A DNA stretch of 64,000 nt from the NCBI GenBank assembly GCA_033816765.1, contig CM066288.1:1054001-1118000 (forward strand). Reading direction: 5' to 3'. A program made the translations under genes and the position numbers. Each line of letters begins with the position of its first letter. The first letter of the stretch is position 1. The notes under the pieces were generated by a model that was not told the origin of the DNA, searched no databases, and saw only the letters and a list, made by a program, of their open reading frames with translations. Of this stretch, positions 45,105 to 56,618 are shown piece after piece. This stretch comes from Nothopassalora personata (Eukaryota > Ascomycota > Dothideomycetes > Mycosphaerellales > Mycosphaerellaceae).

Positions 45105-48100
45105 ATGATGGACCGTCGCAAGAAGCGTATGACTATCGCATGGAACTGGGATCGCACACAAGAGACTGACCTGCTACAAGGCGATCTGAAAGAGGCTAAT
45201 CTCAGAAGATGGGCTGGCGAGACAGGTGAGGACTTACCACGTACAATATGCAACGTCGGGGATATGAAGGTATTGACATAGAAGAGATGTCTTCCAAGTA
45301 CAGAGCTCGCTCGACTCGAACCTGAAGAAGAACACGGCCTTCATCAAACGCCTGCGCACAGCCCTCACTGCAGCCAACGTCGGCACTTTCCTACAAGAAA
45401 TCCGGTCGCTGTCTCTTCAGAAGTATTTGACAGAGGTTGTCACTGCTTGCTACGAGGGCATTACGAAACTCAAGGCTGCTGGCGACATTGCTGCTGGAGT
45501 GGAAGTGCTGAGCGCGCTGCACCAGAGATTTGGTCCGGAAGAGTTCACATGCTATTTGGGATGGTACATCGGTCGAGGATTGGCTACGCCGGACAGGGCT
45601 CAGCTCAAGACGTTAGCCACGGATGTACGAGAGCGGGAGGAGAAAGAGCGCATCGCGAGACAGCGGATACTGCTACGTGTCGCAACTGAGCTGTGGCTCG
45701 TTGGGGTGTTGAAGAGCCTAGAAGATGTGGCGCAACCCGCAGAGGCTGGCAAAATCAAGGCCACAGAAGGAACGGCTAAGCCAAAGACGAATGGAGATAC
45801 TGCGGATCCGGAGCCGTTCCCGCTGGAAGTGCTGAAGGATATGCTTGGCCAGGACCGCGAACATGTCAACTTGCCACTGGTAGTGCTCTTTGTCAAGACC
45901 TTTGCTTGGGACATTCTTGGATCAAAGTCTGCAAAGACAGAAGGAAGGCAGGCTGTTGCAGAGGATGGTGCGACTCATGCGACAAACGGGCACGCAGGCT
46001 CGGCCACTACAACGGAGAACGATGACGGTGCTTCGCCGGATCCACCATTAACCCCGCCTGCACTGCAGCAACGTTTTCAGAATATCCTGTTGCGCTACTT
46101 TGAGGATGTCAAATCACACATTGTACGGGACCAGGAGCGCATCACCACCCAAGGTAAGCGCAATGCTGAGGCTTATGTGAAGTCCGGTGAGGTATTCGAA
46201 GATCGTCAGACCACTTATGAGAAAGCGATCAAAGCTCAGGAGAAGCTCGTGTCGAGTGCTCAGACCCTGGCGGAAGTGCTTGGTGTTGAAATGCCGGACC
46301 TATCTGAGAAGGACAGCAATTCTGGCGGCTTCGAAGGCAGCATAGGCTTGGTCAAGACAGGCGAATATCTGCGGGGACAGGCCGAAGGTGCAGGCATCTG
46401 GGAAGACGAAGATGAGCGTCGTTTCTACGAAAATCTTGTTGACCTGAAAGATCGTGTCCCTGGTATTCTGCTTGAGGATGGCAAGAAAAAGAAGAACGAG
46501 AATGACGAGCAGGTTGGCAAAAAGGTTGATGAAGCTGCTGAAGTCAAGGAAAAGCCAGCCGAGTCCGAAGACAATTCTACGGCGATCGCGAACAAGACTG
46601 TCGGAGCTCAGGTCGATGCACTTCTGGCTCGTCTACACGAGCTGACGACAAAGGAACAAGCCGATCAATTCGCAATCGACTTCTGCTTTCTGAATTCGAA
46701 GGCCTCCCGCAATCGACTCATCAAGTCGCTCGAAGAAATACCAAAGGGGAGGACCGATCTGCTACCTCTTTACGCACGCTTGGTCGCCACGCTCGGACGC
46801 TACCTGCAGGATATCCCGCAAGCCATGATCTCCCATCTCGATGATGAATTCCGAAGCCTGCAGCGCCGCAAGTCGAAAGACTTTCTCGGCCAAGTTCGCA
46901 TGGTGAACATCCGCTACATCGCAGAGCTCACAAAGTTCGGCGTGGTTCCGGAGCATGTGATCTTTCACTGCCTCAAGGTCAGCCTAGACGATTTCAGCAG
47001 GATGAACATCGAAGTCATAGCAAATCTTCTTGAGAACTGCGGTCGCTGCCTGTTGCGGAACCCGGACACCTCGCCACGGATGACCTCTTTCCTGGAGACA
47101 CTGCAGCGCAAGAAAGCTGCTCAGCATCTCGGTCAGCAAGAACGCATGCTGATCGAGAATGCGGCTTACTACGTTAACCCTCCTGAGCGTGCTGCGATAC
47201 AACAAAAAGAACGAGCTACACTCGACCTGTATGTGAGGAAGCTGGTCTACGTCGATCTTAGCAAGAAGACTCTTGACAAGGTCATTAAGCAAATTCGCAA
47301 GCTGCATTGGGAAGAGCATGAAGTGGTCGATATCCTGCGCAAAATCTTCGTCAAGCCAGGCAAGATCAGATTTGGCAATATCTATCTCCTCGCCATGATG
47401 CTCGCTGCACTTTACCGCTTCCACCCAAGCTTCTCGATCACTGTACTGGACGAGCTTTTGGAACGAATCACCGTGGGTTTGGAGATCAACGATTTCAAGT
47501 ACAACCAACGACGCATCGCCGAAGTCAAATACTTGGGAGAGCTTTATATGTATCGCATTGTGGACTCGCAGCTTGTCTTCGACACGCTTTACAAGCTGCT
47601 CAACTACGGCCATGCAGGTGGCTATGCTCAACCAGGCAACATATGCGGAATGGATTTGCCGGACGACTTCTTCCGAGTACGTCTGGTCTGCGCCGTTCTG
47701 GAAACATGTGGCCACTGCTTTGAAAAGGGTGCCGCCAAGAAGAAGCTGGACTTCTTCTTGAACTTCTTTCAGTACTACATCAATGTCAAGGAGCAACTCC
47801 CAATGGACATTGAATTCGTGATCCAGGATACCTACAATCTCCTTCGACCGCAATGGAAGCTCATCCTTGGCAATCTTCCCGAAGCCGGGAAGGTGTTCGC
47901 TGAAGCGACCAAGCAGCACTACGGCGACACGGCTGCTGGCAGGACGCAGGAACCAGAAGAACCAGAAGAATCAGAAGCAGACGGCGCAATGTCCGACGAT
48001 GCTCGCCACGATGGCGAGGAGGAAGACGAAACGGCAGACGCAGAAGGTGGCAACACGAAGTCTGACAGCGACGATGTCGCACAAGGTGATGATGACAAGC

Positions 48101-49041
48101 AAGCTGATGAATCTGACGAGGAGCACATTGTTGTTACTCGGCCAGATGAGTACAGAGACCCCGAAGCCGACGCCGACTTCGACCGCGAACTTGCCAAGAT
48201 GATGGCAGAAAGCCTCGAGTCGCGCAAGTTTGACCGCAAGCCGATGTTCGACGTCCCTCTACCGATGCGCCGCACAGCTCGTGATGCCTCTATTGCTACC
48301 GAAGACAATGTCGAGGAAGTCAAAGCATCACAACCGATGCAGATAAATGGTGCCGGCACCATGAAGTTTGCACTTTTGAGCAAGAAGGGCAACCGTCAAC
48401 AGGTCAGTAATCGTCGCGAGACTCGTGTTACCTCGTCAAGCTAATGATCATTGCAGACTCGCTCGATCGACTTGCCGTCGGACTCGTCTTTCGCCGTCGC
48501 GATGCGCTCCCAGCAGCAAGCGGAGAAAGCCGAACAACAGAGGATCAAGAATTTGGTCTTGAACTATGATCTCAACGACGATCAGGCAGATGGTGAATCA
48601 CGACCCGCCTTTCATTACGTGCAGTCAACCAAGAACTCAGTTCGCCTCGTCGGTACAGGCTCACTCAACAAGAGCCTGAACCCTCCTAGTCGATCTCAAC
48701 ATTCGGCCAAGAGCGACGAGGAGAACATGATCCCTCATGGTTCTGACAACGACGACTCCAAATCACTTGCTAACGAGACAGGTTCTTACGACTCTTTACA
48801 CGGCGTTCCACGATACGATAAGTCAGGTAACACGCGCAGCAAGCAGCGCGCAAGAAAGCTGCAGTTGGGAGACATCGATTGGTATGGCACACACCGCTCG
48901 AGTACTGCTTCTACGCCTGCCGAACGCCTGGAGGGACATCACTCACTCGATCAGTATGTTGTCGACAAAAAGTCGACGACTCGTGGTTGTCGTGGTTCTG
49001 TCTCTCGGCGTGGCAGTGCCCAGGCATTATCCAAAGGCTGA
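45105..49041 (+). CDS. NMD2: Nonsense-mediated mRNA decay factor Upf2/Nmd2
   Basis: Four exons, 45105-45126, 45181-45225, 45287-48402 and 48457-49041, total 1255 codons. The start reads MMDRRKKRDLKEANLRRWAG, then SSLDSNLKKNTAFIKRLRTA and QEIRSLSLQKYLTEVVTACY, the first MIF4G domain. A second MIF4G region lies around residues 400-590 (FLNSKASRNRLIKSLEEIPK) and a third around 590-820 (VDLSKKTLDKVIKQIRKLHW, KPGKIRFGNIYLLAMMLAAL, the Upf3-binding part). An acidic stretch EEEDETADAEGG precedes the Upf1-binding C-terminus (ADFDRELAKMMAESLESRKF). The tail has SVRLVGTGSLNKSLNPPSR and KLQLGDIDWYG, conserved in fungal Nmd2. Upf2 bridges Upf1 and Upf3 on mRNAs with premature stops. Introns 1 and 2 were placed to restore the conserved N-terminus. 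Confidence 0.95.
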
Positions 49042-49869
49042 CCGGCCGCTTGTTGTGACTCACAGGACATAACGCGAGCGGCCTGAACAGATGCAGTGTC
49101 TGTTCAGCGACGACTAATACGATCCATCAACCATCCAATCACCCATCATATGATGCACTATAGCATCAACGCATGGTATACAGCGCATGTTGGCTCTGAT
49201 ACCATACTGCCTAGCTGGTCTACATATGACCTAGCTTATCTCCAGCACGTCCGAACCAACGAGAAAGAAGCTGAATTCGATGTCCGAATGTCGACCGACC
49301 GTGCTTGACGTTAAATTTACGGCAATTCAACACAAGGATCGATGGTAGGAGGACGAGCGATTTCGAGGTGAAGGCACGCAAGGTGGAAGGTTAGCAGCTA
49401 GCATGGCAAGTGGCAGAATTGGGGGATGAAGGACACGAGCTTGGAAGAGGGAGATGAAGAACTGACCGCAGTCACTCTTTTGATACAATTTGCTTGTGTG
49501 ATACAGGTCGAGAATGGAAAATACATGCATGTTCTGTCATGAGGTCATTCAGGTTCAATGCCTTCCAGGTAATACAGTCTCCTCCTAAGGTTCCTCCACT
49601 CGATCCATCCGTGCATTCTCGACGACGATAGGTTTGCCTTCAAGTGGGATCTTCTTGAATGCTTTTGTGAATCCCGGTTCAAAAAATCGTGCTCCATTCT
49701 CATCAAAGCCTTGGGGGGTGTTTGCGCTTCCGGTGCCATACCATACCCGCTTTCAGCGCCCACATCAGCAGCGATTGATGCAGCGGCAAAGAACATATCA
49801 GGTCAAGCAGTTGCAACAGCTGAAGCAGCATAAGAACGCAACCAAGCACGACTGCTTACACGACTTCTT
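49042..49869. other. Intergenic, about 830 bp, convergent 3' ends
   Basis: Lies between Upf2 (plus) and the small disordered gene (minus), so it holds two 3' regions. Short frames on both strands have no recognisable content. Confidence 0.45.
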
Positions 49870-50243
49870 CTAGCTGCTGGTGGTCGAGTATCCGTGCTCG
49901 CTCGGCGTATTGGCGAGCAGTGAGGTGGTGTGGTCACGTTTGCGGTCCTGCATGTTCCAGCTCTGTTGACGGTCGAGACCGGGTCTATCGGTTTCGCCTG
50001 TCGGGATTGCGCCTGTGAGAGATCATCGGTCAGATAAGCCATGTTGCGCTCGCTCGGGACGAGTGGTACGTTACCGGTAGTCTCGTTCTTGGGCTGGTTC
50101 TGACCCGCTGCTCGAGCGGCTTCCTGGTAATGGTTGACTGGCTTGGGATCGGTAGGCTTTTCACCGGTGACGAGGGTCCGGGTCGCGAGAGTGCTGGGTT
50201 TCTGATAGGCATATGGGTTGTTGCTGGGTGTGGAGGAGGCCAT
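49870..50243 (-). CDS. Small disordered protein, unknown function
   Basis: Two exons, 50243-50075 and 50012-49870, joined by a 62-nt intron with a good branch-site-like ctgac near its 3' end, give 103 codons. The protein reads MASSTPSNNPYAYQKPSTLA at the start, then a polar region without hydrophobic core. The conserved-looking C-terminus contains DRQQSWNMQDRKRDH and ends GYSTTSS. The unspliced frame runs on for 146 codons, but its tail is Arg/Ser noise and lacks the QSWNMQDRKR motif, so I favour the spliced form. I recall the SWxxxDxKR motif from small conserved proteins of filamentous ascomycetes, without a known function. Confidence 0.7.
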
Positions 50244-51631
50244 GAGTGCGGAGTAGCTGTGTGAGGGGTGGTGGTTCGTTGTGGTTCGGATGTCAGGTGT
50301 TTGTAGTACTGTGGTCCTGGGGTCCGGGATTGGCCGTGGCTGTTGCTGAGCTATTGTGCAGGAAGTCGTGGAGTGGTCTTACACTCGGGCACAGACTTTC
50401 TGCTGTTATTGTGGAGCTGTTGAGGGTGCAGAGCTGATGGCTGTATGATGGGTGATGAGTGCGGAGGATGACGATGGAGTTGTTGGAGATGTTATACTGT
50501 CTGCGAATGCCGGGCAACCCCCAGTCAGATTGCACCTACTGTACTTGGTCACAGCATCTGGTGATGATCGCAACCAGATGGAAAGAGCTCTCATGAGCCG
50601 GCGGGGCTGGATGTGAAGGCAGCGGGGAAGGTGAGCACTGCAGTGGCAAGGATGTATGCTGTCCTCATGTAGCGTTTTTGCGACATCAAGCGAGCGGCCA
50701 TGTTCACCATGAAGGCAGACGTTGTCCACGTCTTGATGTTGTTGTGGTACAATACATAGCATCGGCATTCACCGGTAAGCACCCCTGTCTTTCGGCTTGT
50801 TCGGCCCGAACGAACAGAAGATCTTGCGGCACACATCTTTAAGAAGCCACGGCGAAGAGCTTCCTAATCTGCCTCGAATGCCGTGATCGTGATCAGGAGA
50901 CGACTGACCTTCCGTTGGCAGGGCTGGCGCTGGATGTATGTGGTCAGCGTCGCGTCACCAGCCTAACTAAGTCTCCTGATGGCAGCAGAATTATGCAGTG
51001 GTGGTGGTGGTTGAGCAGCCATCGCTTCACATGCTGATGAGTCGAGCAATGGTGTGTCTATGGACCGGGCCGCTGACGTCGACATGTCGCGAGTCGCTTG
51101 GTTGATGTCCCGATGCAGCTGCTGAACCGTTCTTTCACTCCGTGATGGCCGGATGTCAGCCTCCACTGCGCTTGCCACAATTCCGATGCTGTGGCACTTC
51201 AGCACTCGGCTCGGAATCCGTATTCTGCGAAATGCTCTACAAAGACGACGAGGTCGGGAGACAATGGCAAACGGCGGTGAATCGCCGCTAGACCTTTTGT
51301 TCGACGCTTATGCACTCCCACCTAGACACCGCGGGCACGAGCATCTTCGCCCGTCAACCATTCAATAAGGCTTCCTTCCAGTGGCTGTTCATCATCGGCC
51401 TTCTGGGTGACGCTCCCAGCACTGCAGAACCTCTTGCCGCCTCCGCACCAACACATCGAAGCTTATCTGAGGTGAGCCGTACATACTGCACTTGGCTCCC
51501 AGACTCGCGCACCTCATTCTGCCGAAGAAGGCGGTCCTTCCATAAAGCTGCAGGAGCCCGATCGGCTTTATATTCAGACCTGATAGGTGTCGTTGCCATC
51601 TGAATGTTTGATCCACGAAGCATGCGACAAT
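50244..51631. other. Intergenic, about 1.4 kb, divergent promoters
   Basis: Between the small disordered gene (minus) and the cyclin gene (plus). Frames here are short, overlapping and without recognisable content. No repeat or RNA gene seen. Confidence 0.45.
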
Positions 51632-52492
51632 ATGATCCATCCTCCATCACCGGCGCTGAGCGCCTACGATCCGCTTGACGGCATCGACGACCTTGACGCA
51701 TTTCTGGCTTCCATGGGACCACTCTCGCATTTTCCGACACCTCCACCGCCTCGGAAGAAGGATTCGGTCGTAGAGGCCATACAAGCTCTAGAGGAACTGG
51801 CGCAGCGGGATGCCGTCACTCAAGATTGTAACTTCACGCACATATGCAGAATGTTTTCCCACGGTAGCTTCTAACAGCATACAGACAATCATGCTGCCCT
51901 CATCTTGGCGCAACAGGCGACCTTCGGCGATGTTCCAAGCCCTGGAGACCTAGTCGCCATTCGAGCAGTGCTCACACGAGCTCGCCTCCCTTTGGAGATT
52001 GTTGCCATCGCTCTTAACATTCTGACTAGCATCCGAGCACACAACAACCCTACTGAGAGTCTGACTCGCGTTCCTCCAGATCTTCTTCTGGTCGCCGCGC
52101 TCAGCCTTGCTATCACGTATACTCGTGATGCCTCACCTCGAGCATCCTGGTGGTCTGACCACGTCTGCGACGGCATCTGGATTACAGCGCGAATTGACAA
52201 GACCATCCGGGAACTGCTGGTAGCTCTGGATTTTCGCCTTCACTTCTGCTCTGACGAGATCAAGCTACAAGATGCGCTACTCAGACTGTCATCCGAGTCT
52301 AACACTGGTGTTGACGACCCAGGCGAGCGTATGCCAGGGAGCAAGCATATATTGGCAAAGAATCCACTGCAGCTGATTGTCGAAGGAACCTCTACCCTGT
52401 GGCAAAATGGTCAGCTTACTCCAGAATCTTGTTCGTCACCTATGGCGCCAGACTGTCCCTTGCCATTGGCGTCATGGGTACCCCTTCTTTGA
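51632..52492 (+). CDS. Cyclin-box protein (Pcl-type cyclin)
   Basis: Exons 51632-51827 and 51885-52492, intron 57 nt, give 267 codons. The N-terminus is acidic and proline-rich (MIHPPSPALSAYDPLDGIDD). A cyclin fold follows at about residues 95-180: LPLEIVAIALNILTSIRAHN, PPDLLLVAALSLAITYTRD, SWWSDHVCDGIWITARIDK, IRELLVALDFRLH. The order (helix 1, the LLLVAALSLA helix 2, WW..VCDG, then ID..IRELLxxLDFRL) is that of cyclin N-boxes of the Pho85-type fungal cyclins, which activate a cyclin-dependent kinase. The tail is Ser/Pro-rich. An in-frame ATG at 51587 would add 15 residues. Which kinase it pairs with cannot be told. Confidence 0.75.
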
Positions 52493-53494
52493 CTCAGCGT
52501 CAATCATCATTACTGCGATCTTTTGGCGAAGGCGTTGGACGGGCCTACTTCAGATATGCAAGATAGATAACAGAACGCTCCAGATGAGCGGCAATACTGT
52601 TAGAGACGGTCGAGCAGCGCTGGCCGTTGTTTCTAATGATGGGTGCTTGAACTGTATCGCGTCCAGCACAGCGGGCATAGGGGAAAGCCGCTGTCACGCC
52701 AATTCCACATTGACTGCACAGATGTCAAGACCGTCGCACTGACTGCACAGTGCTGGTCGATACTAGTGGGTTTCGAGCGCTGCTCGATCTCATAAAACCG
52801 TCACAGAGCATTATGCCTTCGACTCGGGAACTTTGCTTTTGCTGGATCGCATCATTGGGCCTCAATAGCGCATGCTCTCTCGCTGCATCCCGAATCGGAT
52901 TTCAGGTGTTCTGATTCTAGCATGAAACATTACGGCTCACGTTAAAAGTTGCAGCATGGGAGTGTTCTTGTGCAATGCTTTGCTAGGGGACTCGAGTGCG
53001 AGGCTGGTGCGAGACTGTCGCAATGCTCGGCAGTGGATCTCTTGCGAGGGTAAACTTGGCAGAAGAACGTGATGCTTATTCTTGAACCGTGCTGCTATTA
53101 GCCACAACATAGCCGATGCTGGCCTCATTGTTGATTCCCATGCCTTTATTGGAGTCGTGATACCGGCTAGACCGTTCGATGTTGGCGACATACTGTTCAT
53201 CTGCTATAGAAATCTCCTGCCCAGCGTCTCTTTTGCCTGGTACGCAACAGGACTCTCAATCGCATCTCACCGATTTCGAGCTCGACTCTGCCGCTTCAGC
53301 ACTACCACTCAATTGTGTTTGTTCCAGCCTTCGACAGCACGATTTCGATCCGCCCGGCTAGCACGACTCGCCCGTTTGAATAGTCACCTTTAACTCAAGA
53401 GGTAGTCATCTAGATATCTGTCCCAAAACATCACGAACTTCGACTCATCGCCGTAGCATAGCCTCCGCCAGCAGCAACCCAACTCCACTACCAA
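52493..53494. other. Intergenic, about 1 kb, no gene seen
   Basis: Downstream of the cyclin gene. Overlapping short frames on both strands with no recognisable protein. Confidence 0.45.
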
Positions 53495-53495
53495 C

Positions 53496-54005
53496 ATGAC
53501 CAAATTCTCAAGAATGCATCTCTCCTTGATCCTCGTCCTTAGATGCATCGTCTTTGCGCAGAGAAGGTTTCCTGGGATATTTTGGCTGCGGGTTCTTTAT
53601 ATGTAACCCTGTCGACCGCCTTCCATCAGGAGGAGGAGAGGGGTCAGGGGATTCCGACGAACACAGCGCCAAAATCGATCGACTCCGCCAGGGTCTCCCA
53701 AAGTGGCGTTCCCATCTTCAACAAATGACAGTTACCTGGTGGCCAGCGTCTACTGCGATAATACCAATAGCGAACTTATTGTTCGCGTTCAGGCTTCGGA
53801 TAATGGGCTGTCTCACGTCGACGTAACCCGTATTGCTCTGCAATTTGGAAGAGCGGACCCCGTTCGTGTCGCGAATCTGGATGTTTGTCACCGTCAGTCG
53901 GCGAATTCGAGAGTGCCGGTCGCAGCGGTTAATCGCCAGATTCTGGGTATGGGGAGCCCTGCAGCTGCTTGTGCGGTCGTGTATGCTGTTGATGGGGAAC
54001 TGTAA
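53496..54005 (+). other. Possible small secreted-protein gene, unresolved or broken
   Basis: An ATG at 53496 starts a signal-peptide-like run MTKFSRMHLSLILVLRCIVF followed by AQ, a plausible cleavage site, but this frame stops at about 53603. A second frame (53703-54005) reads coding-like sequence with two cysteines (SYLVASVYCDNTNSELIVRV, NLDVCHRQ) and ends at TAA 54003-54005. An intron or a frameshift would be needed to connect them, and I could not place one convincingly. If joined it would be a small secreted, cysteine-containing protein of the kind often found in plant-associated fungi. Tentative. Confidence 0.25.
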
Positions 54006-54022
54006 GGAGCTCTGCCTCTAAT

Positions 54023-54046
54023 GACCGAGCGCGGCTGCGCTCGGTC
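54023..54046. terminator. Perfect 10-bp hairpin between convergent genes
   Basis: The arm gaccgagcgc and its exact reverse complement gcgctcggtc flank the 4-base loop ggct. It lies 17 bp after the stop at 54005 and 18 bp before the end of the alpha/beta-hydrolase relic at 54065. It could form a stable RNA stem in either transcript. The role as a 3' end signal is inferred from position only, since fungal mRNA 3' ends do not normally use hairpins. Confidence 0.4.
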
Positions 54047-54064
54047 GGGTGTGGCTTTACTTCA

Positions 54065-55299
54065 TCACTTGACCTTAGAGGAAGAGGAGCCGGCGAGTAC
54101 ATCTGCCCAGATACTGTCGAAATGATACATGGCAGCCAAATGTCCCCTTCTACCGACTTCAGAGTCACGTACTTGTAGTTTTCGACCAACCCATTTCGCC
54201 ATCCCGATTGCCAAGTCGTCACGATTTCCGATCACTACCAAAATCTTCCTTTCCTCATTCATATGCTCCTCATCAAGCTTTGCCGGTTCATATCATCAGT
54301 TTGAATGAAGTACATTCGGTAATTCGCAGTACACTTCAACGCACCACGCGCCATCTGCATCTTCATCAGCTCCTCACCAGCAATCCCTTCCTCATATTTC
54401 GCAAACCCTTCAAAGCGATCTTTCTCCACAGAGTCCATCATACCAAACAGAGCCTCGTCAAGCAAATTCTTCGCTCCCTCCGACATCCTCGCGACAACGG
54501 CCCGATAAAGCTAGCACCAATCCTGCCAAGTCAAAGTCTTCGCGTAGTCCTCGTGACGGAGAGGCCATGGGAAGCCCCCAATCTTAGTCATCACTCAAAT
54601 TTTGATGAGCCCTCTAGCACTGAAATGCGCTTGCCCGCCAGGTGAGGGCTAATAGCATCTATGTTCCTGTAGCCGCAGCAAATTTGAGAGGACCCACGGT
54701 AGGAGGGGCTCCGGAGGGAGGGAGGATCTTGTGGGAGGACCCAAGTGCAGCGGAGGGCTAGGGGGTGGGTATTCACCATTTGGTGGGATTTGATTGATTA
54801 GTCAGACTGGGGGCTGCCCGCAGTCGAAAATAGGCGTCCTTGTGATACTGAACGGAGAAGCTAAGACCATCCCTGTAATTTTCATGCTCAGGGGGAAAAG
54901 CACCGAACAGCATCTTTGCGGGAACGGTGCAATAGCTTCCGCCACCGATGTGTAGATGCGCGAGTGCGTTATTCTTCGGGTTGTCGGAGGGGATGGGAGG
55001 TGTTCGAGGAGGGCTGTGATGGTGTGGCAGAGGTGTAGGTGGTAAGGAATATTCTTTGGGCAGCTGCTGCTGGTGCCGTTGCCTGGGAGAGTGGGTGCTA
55101 TGTAGTGAGCGCCGAGGGACTTCATGGGCTTGGGGAGGGAGGCGTTGGTGGCGGTGCCGATCCTGAAGCAGCCGGAGAAGAAGAGGATTACGAGGGTGTG
55201 GGATGCGTTACCAGCGGAAGCGTAGTGGAGCTGGCGGTTATTGAAGAGGGCGAGGGTGTGTTCGAAGTCTTTGGGGTTGTATTTCGTTGGAGCGGCCAT
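54065..55299 (-). pseudogene. Alpha/beta-hydrolase pseudogene
   Basis: Read on the minus strand from ATG 55299, the first about 100 codons are a good hydrolase start: RQLHYASAGNASHTLVILFF, GAHYIAPTLPGNGTSS, PYHLHLCHTITALLEHL. Near 55000 the frame breaks, and the continuation in another frame gives NNALAHLHIGGGSYCTVPAK, the nucleophile-elbow region, where GGSYG is usual and C replaces the last G. The frame runs to a stop near 54780. Further pieces follow in other frames: LLDEALFGMMDSVEKDRFEG (about 54470), a frame change at about 54280, ILVVIGNRDDLAIGMAKWVG, and the region of the catalytic histidine GHLAAMYHFDSIWADVLAG before TGA at 54065. Order and spacing fit one hydrolase gene with at least three lesions. 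The substrate is unknown. Confidence 0.8.
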
Positions 55300-55586
55300 T
55301 GTGAGACTTGGGAATGTTCGTACAAGGCTGAAAATCGATGTGAGTTCTTTTTGTCTGGATTTGGTGCTACCTTCGCATTCGCGGTTATCAGTCGCACGCC
55401 CTAACGGAGGTCAGTCGTAAGTTAGTCTCGCTGAAAACATCTCCAGGCAGCTGCTATATGCCGTTGCACCTGTAGGATATCTTCACCCTCTCCCCATGGT
55501 AGCCACGAGCGTAGTGTTACACGTCTATGTCTTCTATCCAAGTCCCGTCGCTTTGTCCTGTACAGTCGTCAACGTCTATTCGTACC

Positions 55587-56618
55587 TCATTTCTTCAGCT
55601 CCTCGACCTTGATATCCGCCGTCTTCTGGGTCTCCACTTCCATTCGCTTCGCGTCCTGCTGAGGCTGGCTTTTCTCCTTGATAGCGTTCTCCACCTGCTC
55701 CACTGCTCGCTCTATCTCAACCTCCATCTCTGGTAGATGGAATCCTTCTGCAATGAGTTTGCCATTCCACCGCTGCAAGAGCATGACCTCTGCTTGACCG
55801 CCTTGAACCTGTGCTTCAACGTCGCTGGCAACTTTCTCGATGTCTGCCTCAGTTGGCTTCTCATTGTCGCGGACTACGTGTCTTTCCGGGTGCAGAAGAC
55901 CAGCGGCATACATTTCGTCCATCTGTTTCGACGCCATTTGTTGGATGAGCTTGTTGCTCGTGAGGTGTTCTAACAGGCGCGAACCGGACCACGCCTTGTA
56001 GTGCTGTCCACGAATCAGTCGTGGATACTCTAAATGTTGGTAGTACAGCAAGAAAGGTGCATCTACAGCACGACTTACCGACCACGCTCGGAAGACCAAG
56101 TAGAAGAAGGGCAGATTAGGTATCCTACAAAGCAATCAGATGGGGCATATAGACAGACGCGTTGATATGTCTTACACTGGAACGAGAGTAAATGGTGCAG
56201 ATATGGGCATCCATGCTATGCTCGTCCACATCTTCTTTCTATGTAGTGCCTGCCTCTCGGTCGCGAGCGCCTTGAGCACACCAGGCACCCTGTCACTCTT
56301 CAGAAAGGCGCTCGGGTACAAACACTCGAACTTGAGCTTGCCATTATCGACATCCTCTAGCCTCTGCTTGGTGGCTGGCGGTATGGATTTGAGACCCCAT
56401 TCTTCGTATGGTATGCGCCGCAGTAGCTTGTTCGCATACACTGTGACCTGCTTTTGCCAGCCCTTTTCGGCTTTCTCCCACGTCGCCCATGTCGTAGAAG
56501 CCTTGTTGATCACGCGCTCCTGCAGACGAGGCTTCTGACCAGCTGTGACTTGCTCCTGGATGCGCTCGCAGTAAATGAGTGTCCGTCGCGTCGATATCGG
56601 CAGTAGGAATAAACGCAT
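55587..56618 (-). CDS. Mitochondrial K+/H+ exchange-related protein (Mit_KHE1 family)
   Basis: Three exons, 56618-56176, 56124-56079 and 56003-55587, give 301 codons. The protein begins MRLFLLPISTRRTLIYCERI, the signature of the Mit_KHE1 family represented by yeast YDL183C. Further motifs are WATWEKAEKGWQKQVTVYAN, LLRRIPYEEWGLKSIPP, a hydrophobic stretch across the exon 1/2 junction (PFTLVPVIPNLPFFYLVFRA) followed by WSHYKAWSGSRLLEHL, and a Glu/Lys-rich coiled C-terminus. The family is linked to potassium/proton exchange at the mitochondrial inner membrane. Its biochemical role is less certain than its conservation. The splice sites restore the conserved WSHYKAWSGS segment exactly, supporting the model. 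Confidence 0.9.

Noticed and set aside
46984..47919. 311-codon open frame on the minus strand
   Set aside because: Opposite-strand shadow of the conserved MIF4G part of Upf2.
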